A DNA stretch of 39,289 bases from Sphingomonadales bacterium (GTDB taxonomy: Bacteria; Pseudomonadota; Alphaproteobacteria; Sphingomonadales; Sphingomonadaceae): contig JAIXZK010000270.1 in NCBI GenBank assembly GCA_027489695.1, positions 1-39,289 on the forward strand, in the 5' to 3' direction. This document shows positions 16,511 to 24,705 of this stretch, in pieces. The position numbers were made by a program, and so were the translations under genes. Position 1 is the first letter of the stretch. Each line of letters opens with the position of its first letter. Below the pieces are notes generated by a model. That model worked only from the letters and a program-made list of their open reading frames with translations, was not told the origin of the DNA and searched no databases.

Positions 16511-16813
16511 ATGAGCCAAGGCCCGGCGTTCCCGGCGGCGGTGATGGCGGCAATAGCCGCAGCCGCTGCGCAAATGGGGCGCACAACCGCCAGCGTCACC
16601 GAAGACCTGCATCACCGCATCGATGTCATACACGGCTTTCCGTCGATTACCGGGCTGCTGCCGGCCACGATTGGCAAGCCCGATTGGCGCCGCGGTCCCG
16701 GCAATGGCGCTGGGCCGCTGAAGTGCCGCAGCGGCGGTAAGCACGCGGAGGCCCGAGCGATCTCCCGCCGGCGCCGCCAGATCGCTGCTGGCACCCTGCA
16801 GGTGTCGGCATGA
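16511..16813 (+). CDS. Phage hypothetical protein
   Basis: 100 aa ORF after the early promoter. Confidence 0.4.
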   Translation: MSQGPAFPAAVMAAIAAAAAQMGRTTASVTEDLHHRIDVIHGFPSITGLLPATIGKPDWRRGPGNGAGPLKCRSGGKHAEARAISRRRRQIAAGTLQVSA

Positions 16814-16968
16814 TCGTCGCGCTGCTGGCCTCGGGGCTGCTTCTGCTGCTGCTTGCATCGGCGCTTCTCGCCGCGATGCTTGATCTTTCGCGCGTGTTCT
16901 GGGTTGCCATCGGCGGCGCCGCGATTGTCAGCGTGGTGATGCCGTTCCTCGTGGAATCGATCCGGTGA
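16810..16968 (+). CDS. Small (52 aa) two-TM-like protein
   Basis: MIVALLASGLLLLLLASALLAAMLDLSRVFWVAIGGAAIVSVVMPFLVESIR; ATGA overlap with upstream ORF. Confidence 0.55.
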   Translation: MIVALLASGLLLLLLASALLAAMLDLSRVFWVAIGGAAIVSVVMPFLVESIR

Positions 16969-17261
16969 CCGAGATGGCGCCCCACACCATCATCCGCGTT
17001 GTCGCTACCGTTGATGGCCCCGGCGGCCAGCGGGAATCCGGCGGCTCCTGGGATCTGACCGTTGCGGCGCGTGAAGACGGCGCCCCTTGCCTCAACGCGC
17101 TATCGGTGCTGGCGCTTGAACACGGCGGCCGCGCCGAGGGCTTGGTGCGCAGCCTGTCGCTGCATTGGCAGGGCCGTCTGATCGCGCATTACCGGCCGCT
17201 TGTCGGCATGGCGATTTATGTGCTGCCGCCATCGGCGATCCGCCGCCGGAGCGCGGCATGA
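16965..17261 (+). CDS. Phage hypothetical protein (GTG start)
   Basis: Overlapping operon arrangement. Confidence 0.5.
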   Translation: MTEMAPHTIIRVVATVDGPGGQRESGGSWDLTVAAREDGAPCLNALSVLALEHGGRAEGLVRSLSLHWQGRLIAHYRPLVGMAIYVLPPSAIRRRSAA

Positions 17262-17467
17262 CGGCGGGCGTCATCTATCTCGGCGTCTTCCACGCCTGCG
17301 TTGTCATCGCCCTGCTGGCGCCGCGCTGGCTGCTGGAATTGCTGGCGCTGTGCATCGTGCTGCCGGCGCTGGCGCTGGTCGTCGGCCTCGCCATCGATCC
17401 CGTCGGCATGACCGACCGCTTCCCCGAACTGCTGAAGGAGATCGCCGAATGGCTTCCGTCCCTGTGA
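17258..17467 (+). CDS. Small membrane protein
   Basis: MTAGVIYLGVFHACVVIALLAPRWLLELLALCIVLPALALVVGLAI... Confidence 0.6.
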   Translation: MTAGVIYLGVFHACVVIALLAPRWLLELLALCIVLPALALVVGLAIDPVGMTDRFPELLKEIAEWLPSL

Positions 17468-17676
17468 GCGAAGTCTTGGAGGTCGCGGGTTGTTACCAGG
17501 CGCCTGTTGAGCCAGTCAAAACCTTGCGCGACGAGTTCGCGATGGCGGCGCTGACGGGGTTTTGCGCCGATCCCAGCAACCACGAACTCTTTGCCGGCAT
17601 GAGCGACGTTGCCCGCGCGTCCTACGAGATGGCCGACGCCATGATGGCAGCCCGGCTGAACGGCGGTGGCGAATGA
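17449..17676 (+). CDS. Phage hypothetical protein
   Basis: MASVPVSEVLEVAGCYQAPVEPVKTLRDEFAMAALTGFCADPS... Confidence 0.5.
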   Translation: MASVPVSEVLEVAGCYQAPVEPVKTLRDEFAMAALTGFCADPSNHELFAGMSDVARASYEMADAMMAARLNGGGE

Positions 17677-18062
17677 CCCGCGCCGCCCTCCGCTACGCTG
17701 CACCGCAGCCGGCAAAGCCAATGTCGGTCGGCTTCGACGCCGCGACTCCCACGCCGGGCTTCTACCGCTATCGCCTGGTCCGCGGCGGGCATCCGGTCGG
17801 CGTCCGCATCTTCTACGGCGCCCCGCGCGATCCCGTCACCGGCGAGGAAATGGACCGCAGCTGGCGCTGGCAGGCCACCGCCAACAATGCGCCGATCGAT
17901 CTCGAACGGGTCTGGCCGATGTGCGGCCGCGAACCGATCGACGAGGCCGAGCACGACTATCTCGCCGCGCGCCAAGCCTGGGCGGCGCAGCACGCCCCCG
18001 ACGCGCCCGAGGCCGATCCGCGCCGGCCGATCGACCTGCTCTCCTGCGCGCTGCCGATTTGA
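17673..18062 (+). CDS. Phage hypothetical protein
   Basis: MTRAALRYAAPQPAKPMSVGFDAATPTPGFYRYRLVRGGHPVGVRIFYGAPRDPVTGEEMDRSWRW... Confidence 0.65.
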   Translation: MTRAALRYAAPQPAKPMSVGFDAATPTPGFYRYRLVRGGHPVGVRIFYGAPRDPVTGEEMDRSWRWQATANNAPIDLERVWPMCGREPIDEAEHDYLAARQAWAAQHAPDAPEADPRRPIDLLSCALPI

Positions 18063-18072
18063 AAGGAATCCC

Positions 18073-18930
18073 ATGACCCGCATCGCCCCCGCCCGCGCCG
18101 TGTTCCCCGATGTGCCGCCGATGCCCGGCGCCGCCGGCGAAGCCGAAAACCCTCGCGTCCACATCGGCGCCAACGCGCCGCCGCTCGATCAGCAGATCGT
18201 CATCGAGTTCGACGCCGCGATCGATGCAACGCCGAACCTCCGCGCCAGGCTCGACCAGCTCGTCGCCCGCGTCGGCAAGGTGCCGGCCTGCACCAATGAC
18301 GATGACGTCGGCAAGGTCGGCGATCTGGTCCGCATCGCGGTTGCGGCGCGCAAGGCCGTCGAGGCCGCACACCAGAAGGCGAAGGAACCCTATCTCGCCG
18401 CCACCCGCGCCGTCGACGGTGCCCGGCGCGCCATTGTCGACACGCTCGACGATCTGAAGCGCGAGGCCGAAGCCAGCATCGGTGCCTGGCAGGCCGAAAT
18501 CCGCCGCCGCGAGCAGGAGGAAGCGAAGCGCATCGCCGCCGAACAGGCCAGGCTGGCGCGCGAGGCCGCAGAACGCGATGCCGCCGCCCGCGCCGCCGAA
18601 GCCGAACAGAATGCCGACGGGGCCGACCCCTGCCCGTCGGACAGGGAGGCGGTGGCGCTGACCCCCCCGCCACCGCCTCCCGAACCCGTCGCCGCGCCGG
18701 CGCCGCCGCCCGTTGTCCGCGGCGATCTCGGCAGCCGCGTCGGCACCCGCAAGGTCTGGAAGCATGAGATCGTCAAGGGCGTCCGCGGCCTGCCCAATGA
18801 AATCCTGACCAATGAGCGCGTCGTCGCCGCGATCAACGCCGTCATTGCCCAGCAGGTCAACGGCGGCGTCCGCACCATCAAGGGCGTCAAGATCTGGTCC
18901 GAAGACGTCGTGAGCGTCCGCGGCAGCTAA
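18073..18930 (+). CDS. Phage coiled-coil protein upstream of recT
   Basis: Charged coiled-coil centre (QAEIRRREQEEAKRIAAEQARLAREAAERDAAARAAEAEQ); RBS GAAAGGA. Confidence 0.65.
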   Translation: MTRIAPARAVFPDVPPMPGAAGEAENPRVHIGANAPPLDQQIVIEFDAAIDATPNLRARLDQLVARVGKVPACTNDDDVGKVGDLVRIAVAARKAVEAAHQKAKEPYLAATRAVDGARRAIVDTLDDLKREAEASIGAWQAEIRRREQEEAKRIAAEQARLAREAAERDAAARAAEAEQNADGADPCPSDREAVALTPPPPPPEPVAAPAPPPVVRGDLGSRVGTRKVWKHEIVKGVRGLPNEILTNERVVAAINAVIAQQVNGGVRTIKGVKIWSEDVVSVRGS

Positions 18931-18952
18931 TCCGTCAACCAAGGAAAAACCC

Positions 18953-20143
18953 ATGGCATCCCAAGCCCAAGTGCCGGCCGAGCCGGAAATCGTTCGCCTC
19001 AAGAACGCGCTCGACAAGGGCGCGGAACAGTTCCGCGCCGTGCTGCCCTCGCACATCACGCCGGAGAAGTTTCAGCGCACCATCCTGACCGCGGTGCAGT
19101 CGGATCCCGACCTGCTGCTCGCCGATCGCCAGTCGCTGCTGCTGGCGTGCATGAAGGCCGCCCAGGACGGGCTGCTGCCGGACAAGCGCGAGGCCGCCTT
19201 CGTCATCTTCAGCAACCGGGTGAACCGCAACGGCAAATGGGAGTCGGTGAAGTTCGTCCAGTATATGCCGATGGTCTATGGCCTGCGAAAGAAGATCCTG
19301 CAGTCCGGCGCCATCAAGGACATCACCACCCGCGTCGTCTATCGCAGCGAATATGCAAGCGGCGCCTTTGTCTATGAGGAAGGCACCAACGCCACGCTGC
19401 GGCACCGGCCGGCATTGGACCTGACCGAAGCCGAGGCCGCCGACTCCGAAATCATCGCCGCCTATTCGATCGCGACATTCGACGACGGCAGCCAGAGCGT
19501 CGAAGTCATGCGGCGCTTCGAGATCGACAAGGTGCGCCAGGCCAGCCAGACCGGCGCCGTCGGCCGTATCGGCCAGTTCGGCGACATGCGGGGCAAGCCG
19601 ATCGAGCCCAAGGGCCCTTGGGTCGATTGGTTCCCGGAGCAGTGCAAGAAGACCGTGATGCGGCGGCATTCGAAGACGCTGCCGATGTCGAGTGATCTGG
19701 TCGACGTCGAACCCATGGATGACGTCACAGCGGCGCATTCCAGCATGAACGTGCTCGGCGCCGCCGACGCACTGCCGCCGCCGGCGCCGACCCGCGCCGC
19801 CATCGCCGAGCAGGCCACCGCCCATCCGATCCAGACCGGGCCGGATTTTGCTGCGGTGGACGCGCTGGTCGCCGCCGGCCCCGCCAACAGCTACGACCAG
19901 GAGGTCGATGGCGATGGCGTTGTCAAGGAAGCCGCCAAGGAACCCGCCAAGCCGGAAGCGGCGGCCGACATGACCCCGATCTTCGACGATTTCAGCGCCC
20001 GGATTTCGCGCTGCACCAGCGTCGCCTCGCTGCCGCGCATCGTCAATGAGATCGAAGCCTCGCCGCTGACCGACGACTGGAAATCGACGCTGCGCACCCA
20101 GGCCGCCGAAAAGCAGGTCGCACTGAAGGGCGGTGCCAAATGA
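18953..20143 (+). CDS. recT: RecT family single-strand annealing protein
   Basis: ITPEKFQRTILTAVQSDPDLLLADRQSLLLACMKAAQDGLLPDKREAAFV...VQYMPMVYGLRKKILQSG. Confidence 0.92.
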   Translation: MASQAQVPAEPEIVRLKNALDKGAEQFRAVLPSHITPEKFQRTILTAVQSDPDLLLADRQSLLLACMKAAQDGLLPDKREAAFVIFSNRVNRNGKWESVKFVQYMPMVYGLRKKILQSGAIKDITTRVVYRSEYASGAFVYEEGTNATLRHRPALDLTEAEAADSEIIAAYSIATFDDGSQSVEVMRRFEIDKVRQASQTGAVGRIGQFGDMRGKPIEPKGPWVDWFPEQCKKTVMRRHSKTLPMSSDLVDVEPMDDVTAAHSSMNVLGAADALPPPAPTRAAIAEQATAHPIQTGPDFAAVDALVAAGPANSYDQEVDGDGVVKEAAKEPAKPEAAADMTPIFDDFSARISRCTSVASLPRIVNEIEASPLTDDWKSTLRTQAAEKQVALKGGAK

Positions 20144-20340
20144 GCGATGACACCAACAGCCCGGCGCTCACCGCCACCTTGTCCATCCTCCGCCGCTCCC
20201 GCCCGGGTTGGGCGCGCATGGACATTGAGGCCCTGCAGCACGAGCTCGATGTCGCCAGCATCATGCCGGTCGAAAGCGCCGCCGACATGCACAAGGCCGC
20301 CGCCTTGGCGCTCTACATCGCGGAAAGGATGACGCCGTGA
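20140..20340 (+). CDS. Phage hypothetical protein
   Basis: 66 aa, overlaps recT stop (ATGA). Confidence 0.5.
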   Translation: MSDDTNSPALTATLSILRRSRPGWARMDIEALQHELDVASIMPVESAADMHKAAALALYIAERMTP

Positions 20341-20603
20341 GCAAGGGGCCGTTCTGTATCGACTGCCAGCACTTCAAACGACGTAGCCGTGACGGCAGTG
20401 ATGCACTCTGCATCCGTCTTGACGCTGACGCACCGCCGTTGCCGCTTTCGCCAGTCACAGGCGAGCCTGAAGGCGAACCTCGGCGCGTCAGGTGCCACAT
20501 CGAACGCCGCCGGGGCTGGCCGTGGCAGCGACGGTGCGGGCCGGAAGGCCGCTGGTTCGTGCCGAGCCCGCCCCGGCCCGTCCTGCCGCATGTGTCGGTG
20601 TGA
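20337..20603 (+). CDS. Small Cys-containing phage protein
   Basis: MSKGPFCIDCQHFKRRSRDGSDALC...CHIERRRGWPWQRRCGPEGRWF. Confidence 0.55.
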   Translation: MSKGPFCIDCQHFKRRSRDGSDALCIRLDADAPPLPLSPVTGEPEGEPRRVRCHIERRRGWPWQRRCGPEGRWFVPSPPRPVLPHVSV

Positions 20604-20637
20604 GCGCCGTGACCAAGAACCCGATGCCAGGAGAAGC

Positions 20638-21579
20638 ATGATGGCTGACCAGACCGCGATCGAATGGACCGATGCCACCTGGAATCCGATCCGGGCGGTG
20701 CTGCTCGCCGGCACCACCCTGCGCCGGGGCTGGCATTGCGAGCATGTTTCTGAGGGTTGCCGCAACTGCTACGCCGAGGCGTTGAACAACCGGCTCGGCA
20801 CGCGCATTCCCTACAAGCCCGGCCACCGCGACACGGTGGAGCACGAGCTGCAGGAAAACCTGCTTACCGCCCCGCTGCGCTGGCGCCGCCCGCGCCGCAT
20901 CTTCCTGTCCTCGATGACGGACATTTTCGGCCCCTGGGTAACCGACGCGATGCTCGATCGCATCTTCGCGGTGATGGCGCTGTGCCCGCAACACACCTTC
21001 CAGGTGCTGACCAAACGGCCGGAACGGATGCGGGCGTATATGACCGCACGCGACCAGGACATAGTGCCGCTGGTGGCTATCCGCGAAGCTATCGACGTCC
21101 TTAGCCCACAGGTTCGGCGCGGTTTTCAGTGGCCGCTGCCGAACGTCTGGCTCGGCACCAGCGTCGAAGATCAGCGCAACGCCGACGAACGCATCCCGCA
21201 CCTGCTGGCCGCGCCGGCGGCGGTGCGCTTCCTGTCCTGCGAACCGCTGCTGGCGCCGGTCGATCTAACCGCTATTCGCGGCCGCTACTGGCAATTCAGC
21301 GCGCTCGACCCAGCGCAGCCATGGGCGCCGCTGTCCGGCGCGATCGGCGAAGGTCCGATTCATTGCCCACCATGGCCGCGCATCGATTGGGTCATTGCCG
21401 GCGGCGAAAGCGGCAAGGGCGCCCGAGACTGGCCCGGTCTGGACAGTGCGATGCGTAGCTTGCGGGATCAATGCAGCCTGACCGGCGCGGCATTCTTCGC
21501 CAAGCAGATGGCGGGCGAGCGCAAGCCGCTACGGCCGATCCCAGATGACCTCATGATCCGGGAGTTTCCCAATGGCTGA
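20638..21579 (+). CDS. Phage Gp37/Gp68 family protein (DUF5131-like)
   Basis: QTAIEWTDATWNPIRA...HVSEGCRNCYAEALNNRLG...FLSSMTDIFGPWV...TKRPERM...NVWLGTSVEDQ...FLSCEPLLAP...VIAGGESGKGAR. Confidence 0.85.
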   Translation: MMADQTAIEWTDATWNPIRAVLLAGTTLRRGWHCEHVSEGCRNCYAEALNNRLGTRIPYKPGHRDTVEHELQENLLTAPLRWRRPRRIFLSSMTDIFGPWVTDAMLDRIFAVMALCPQHTFQVLTKRPERMRAYMTARDQDIVPLVAIREAIDVLSPQVRRGFQWPLPNVWLGTSVEDQRNADERIPHLLAAPAAVRFLSCEPLLAPVDLTAIRGRYWQFSALDPAQPWAPLSGAIGEGPIHCPPWPRIDWVIAGGESGKGARDWPGLDSAMRSLRDQCSLTGAAFFAKQMAGERKPLRPIPDDLMIREFPNG

Positions 21580-22288
21580 CCGCCCCCTGCTGTTCAGCGC
21601 CCCGATGGTGCGCGCCCTGCTCGCAGGCCGAAAGACCCAGACGCGAAGAACCCTGGCGCCGCAGCCGGAATGGCTGCCGGAAGACGAGAACATCAGTGCC
21701 GGGTGGGCATGGAAGGGGCTGATGGCTTGGCCCGACGTTGCCGCCTTTGCTGAGGCCGCGGCCGATTTCGCGCCCTACGCCGTCGGCGATCGGCTCTGGG
21801 TCCGCGAGGAATACTACCAGCGAGGCCATTGGTGGCAGGATGACGCCGATCTGACCAAGGGCGGCAAGCCGAAATGGAAGTTTGCGCCCTACAACCACGA
21901 TATCCTGTTCGACCAGGAGAACTGCTTTCTGCGGTCGCGGTCGCGGGCGAACCCGTCCGAAATCTTCCGCTACAAGCGCCTCGGCCGGTTCATGCCGCGC
22001 CGCTACTCGCGCCTGACCTTGACCGTCACCGATGTCAGCGTCGAGCGGTTGCAGGACATCAGCGAAGCCGACGCCATTGCCGAGGGCGTTTTCCGCGATC
22101 CCGCTAAAGGTTTTTGGGTGCCTGGAGTCGAGCATCCGAACCGTGATTTTCCGTGGCTGTCGCGACCAACTGCTCGCGAAATGTATGCGGCACTCTGGGA
22201 CACGATAAACGGCTCCGGCGCGTGGCTGGCGAACCCTTGGGTGGTGGCCGTCACCTTCACCGTCGAGCAGCGGAACATCGACGCATGA
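21572..22288 (+). CDS. ASCH-domain-like phage protein
   Basis: MADRPLLFSAPMVRALLAGRKTQTRRTL...YAVGDRLWVREEY...RFMPRRYSRLTLTVTDVSVERLQDISEADAIAEG. Confidence 0.75.
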   Translation: MADRPLLFSAPMVRALLAGRKTQTRRTLAPQPEWLPEDENISAGWAWKGLMAWPDVAAFAEAAADFAPYAVGDRLWVREEYYQRGHWWQDDADLTKGGKPKWKFAPYNHDILFDQENCFLRSRSRANPSEIFRYKRLGRFMPRRYSRLTLTVTDVSVERLQDISEADAIAEGVFRDPAKGFWVPGVEHPNRDFPWLSRPTAREMYAALWDTINGSGAWLANPWVVAVTFTVEQRNIDA

Positions 22289-22656
22289 TCGGGACCGTTG
22301 GAATCCTCAACGTCGGCGCTGGCGACACCAAGCTGGTCATCGACAACACCAAGCCGGACGAACTGGCCCGCTCCGCCGCGATCGTGCTCGACATGATCCG
22401 CCGCGGTTTCGTCCTGCTCATCGAGGTCGGACACGACGACAAGGGGCCCATCTACCGCCGCGCGCACGACTTCGACGAGTCGACCGCGGAATACATCATC
22501 GCCGGCTCTGCGCCGGACCAGGAGGCTATCGCCAATGAGCAAGAACCGGCAGGCGAGGCGGGCCGAGGCCGCCCGCGCAAAACAGCGACAGGGCCGCGCC
22601 GCGTCGCCGCCGCCACCACGAATGCAGTCGCGGTCGCGCGCACCGCGGGCGGCTGA
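22285..22656 (+). CDS. Phage hypothetical protein
   Basis: MIGTVGILNVGAGDTKLVIDNTKPDELARSAAIVLDMIRRGFVLLIEVG... Confidence 0.6.
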   Translation: MIGTVGILNVGAGDTKLVIDNTKPDELARSAAIVLDMIRRGFVLLIEVGHDDKGPIYRRAHDFDESTAEYIIAGSAPDQEAIANEQEPAGEAGRGRPRKTATGPRRVAAATTNAVAVARTAGG

Positions 22657-23362
22657 CGGTTCGCTCAGCTACGAGGGCATGCGCTATGCGCTCGCGACCC
22701 TTGCCGCCGAGCGCAACCATTGGGCTGGCCTGCCGATGCCGATCACCGGAGAGCGGCTGATTATCGAACCGACCTTTCCGGGCGCCGCCGGCTTGATGTC
22801 GATCGGCCAGGCCGAGAGCGCCGCGGCATCGGGCGAGGGCAACGATGGCTGGCGCGAGCGCAACCGCTGGTATTCGAGCCGCCGGCAGTGCGACGTCGTG
22901 TTGATGGAGAAGGGCGGCCGCATCGATTGGGGCCTGCTGCCGGCGGTCCACCATTTTGACTATGACCTCTCAACGCTGGGCTGCGTTCACGCCTGGGGCA
23001 TCGAGCAGGAAACCCGCGCGCTGGAACTGCTCGCCGGCATGATCTCGGAACATCAGATGCGGTGCTACCTGCTGACCGGCATGTTCGTCGAATCGTCGCG
23101 GCGTTCTGGCGTCGCCTATGTGTTCCGCCGGCTGCGGCCGACGATCGCACTGGCGGCGCATCCAGGACTGCCGGCGGGCAAGGCCCGGATCCTTTGCGCG
23201 CTCTGCATGCATCCGATCGGCTATTATGCCCGCACTTGGGCCGGCGCGATGGTGCCGACCGATGACGTCATCGCCCACCTGGCGTTGATGCGCGGCGACG
23301 AGCCGATGTTCTGGCGCCGCGCCAACCAGCACCCCGCCTGGCGGCCCGAGGCCGGGCTGTAA
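22535..23362 (+). CDS. Phage hypothetical protein
   Basis: 275 aa ORF in operon, basic N-terminus. Confidence 0.6.
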   Translation: MSKNRQARRAEAARAKQRQGRAASPPPPRMQSRSRAPRAADGSLSYEGMRYALATLAAERNHWAGLPMPITGERLIIEPTFPGAAGLMSIGQAESAAASGEGNDGWRERNRWYSSRRQCDVVLMEKGGRIDWGLLPAVHHFDYDLSTLGCVHAWGIEQETRALELLAGMISEHQMRCYLLTGMFVESSRRSGVAYVFRRLRPTIALAAHPGLPAGKARILCALCMHPIGYYARTWAGAMVPTDDVIAHLALMRGDEPMFWRRANQHPAWRPEAGL

Positions 23363-23727
23363 TGAGCGCCAGCGCCGACCTCGCCGTGCTGCTCACCGAG
23401 GCCGACGCCTGCGCGCGTCTGTCGCTGTGCGAGCGCACCTTGCGCGAGGCCCGGCGCCGCGGCGACCTGCCTTTCGTCTTGATCGGTCGGGCCGTTCGCT
23501 ACACCCTTGCCGATCTGCAAGCCTTTATTGAGGGGCGCCGCCAATGGAACTCTACCGCCGTGCCGACTCCCCGTTCTGGTGGTTCAGCGCCACCGTCAAC
23601 GGTCGTCGGGTTCGAGGAAGCACGGGCGCGTCTACGAAAGCCGGCGCCGGCATCATCGCCCGCCAGAAAATCGCCGAAGCCGAGGCGAGGATCCCGCAAC
23701 AAGGCCGATGGCGCGTCCACGTGCTGA
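23362..23727 (+). CDS. Excisionase-like / MerR-type HTH protein
   Basis: LLTEADACARLSLCERTLREARRRGDLPFVLIGRAVRYTLADLQAFIEGRR. Confidence 0.7.
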   Translation: MSASADLAVLLTEADACARLSLCERTLREARRRGDLPFVLIGRAVRYTLADLQAFIEGRRQWNSTAVPTPRSGGSAPPSTVVGFEEARARLRKPAPASSPARKSPKPRRGSRNKADGASTC

Positions 23728-24569
23728 CCGGCACCTATCTTTCCAGCCACGGCGCCCATCTCGCGAACGTCGCCACCGTCACCTATCAGCTCGGCAACCT
23801 GACCCGGCTGCTCGGCAAGGATCGGTTCATTGCCGACCTGACCGGCGCCGACATCATCGCCTATCGCGCCAAGCGCCGCGGCGAAGGCGTTGGCCCGGGC
23901 AGCGTCAACCGGGAATTGACCCTGCTGCGCGCCGCGCTCGGCTATGCCAAGGCGCATTTTGGCCAGGCGATCCCCGACATTCAGTGGCGCGGCCTGTTCC
24001 TGAAAGAGCCGCCCGGCCGCACCCGCTTCCTGTCGCGCGAGGAATATGAAGCGCTGATCGCCGCCTGTGATGACGAGCTTCGCGCGATCGTGCTGGTCGC
24101 GGTCAACACCGGGCTGCGGCGCGCAAACATCGAGAGCCTGACCTGGGAGCAGATCGACCTGGCGCACGGCGTCGCGCGCTTCGTGATGAAGGGCAACCGG
24201 GCGCGTGTCATCAAGCTCAACGCCCCCGTCGTCGCCGCCTTGGGCCGCACGGCGCCGGAGAAAAGGCGCGGGGCAGTGTTCACCCAGCCGAACCGCCGGA
24301 AGCGGTGGGAGGCCGCGTTGAAGAATGCCGGGCTTGCGGACTTCCGCTTTCACGACCTGCGGCACACCTTTGCGAGCTGGGCCAGGATCAACGGCGCCGA
24401 CATCGCCGACATCTGCGAGGCGCTGAACCATTCGGACATCAAGATGACGATGCGCTACGCCCACATCACGCCCGAGACGCACCGCACAGCGTTCGATGCT
24501 GTCGGCGAGGTTTTTGCAGAAATGTCACGTCCGAGGTCACAGGACACGCCAGAAGCCAAGAAAGCCTAA
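23544..24569 (+). CDS. int: Phage tyrosine recombinase (integrase)
   Basis: NTGLRRANIESLTW, FRFHDLRHTFASW, LNHSDIKMTMRYAHI: R-HxxR-H-Y set; RBS AGGGGCG before ATG. Confidence 0.95.
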   Translation: MELYRRADSPFWWFSATVNGRRVRGSTGASTKAGAGIIARQKIAEAEARIPQQGRWRVHVLTGTYLSSHGAHLANVATVTYQLGNLTRLLGKDRFIADLTGADIIAYRAKRRGEGVGPGSVNRELTLLRAALGYAKAHFGQAIPDIQWRGLFLKEPPGRTRFLSREEYEALIAACDDELRAIVLVAVNTGLRRANIESLTWEQIDLAHGVARFVMKGNRARVIKLNAPVVAALGRTAPEKRRGAVFTQPNRRKRWEAALKNAGLADFRFHDLRHTFASWARINGADIADICEALNHSDIKMTMRYAHITPETHRTAFDAVGEVFAEMSRPRSQDTPEAKKA

Positions 24570-24601
24570 GCAATGCAAGACCGTAGCAAAACGGAACAGC
24601 G

Positions 24602-24642
24602 GCTCCCAAAGCAGATGCGCTACCAGGCTGCGCCACTCCCCG
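24602..24642 (-). pseudogene. 5' half of tRNA-Pro(UGG), truncated just after the anticodon loop (att junction)
   Basis: Minus strand CGGGGAGTGGCGCAGCCTGGTAGCGCATCTGCTTTGGGAGC: acceptor 5' arm, D-arm and anticodon loop TTTGGGA present; 3' anticodon stem, T-arm and acceptor absent. Confidence 0.85.
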
Positions 24643-24705
24643 ACTCGTGCGTTCGCCTAGGCGCGGGCGGCGCGGCGGTCAATGTGCCGTGCCGCCGGCC
24701 CATGG

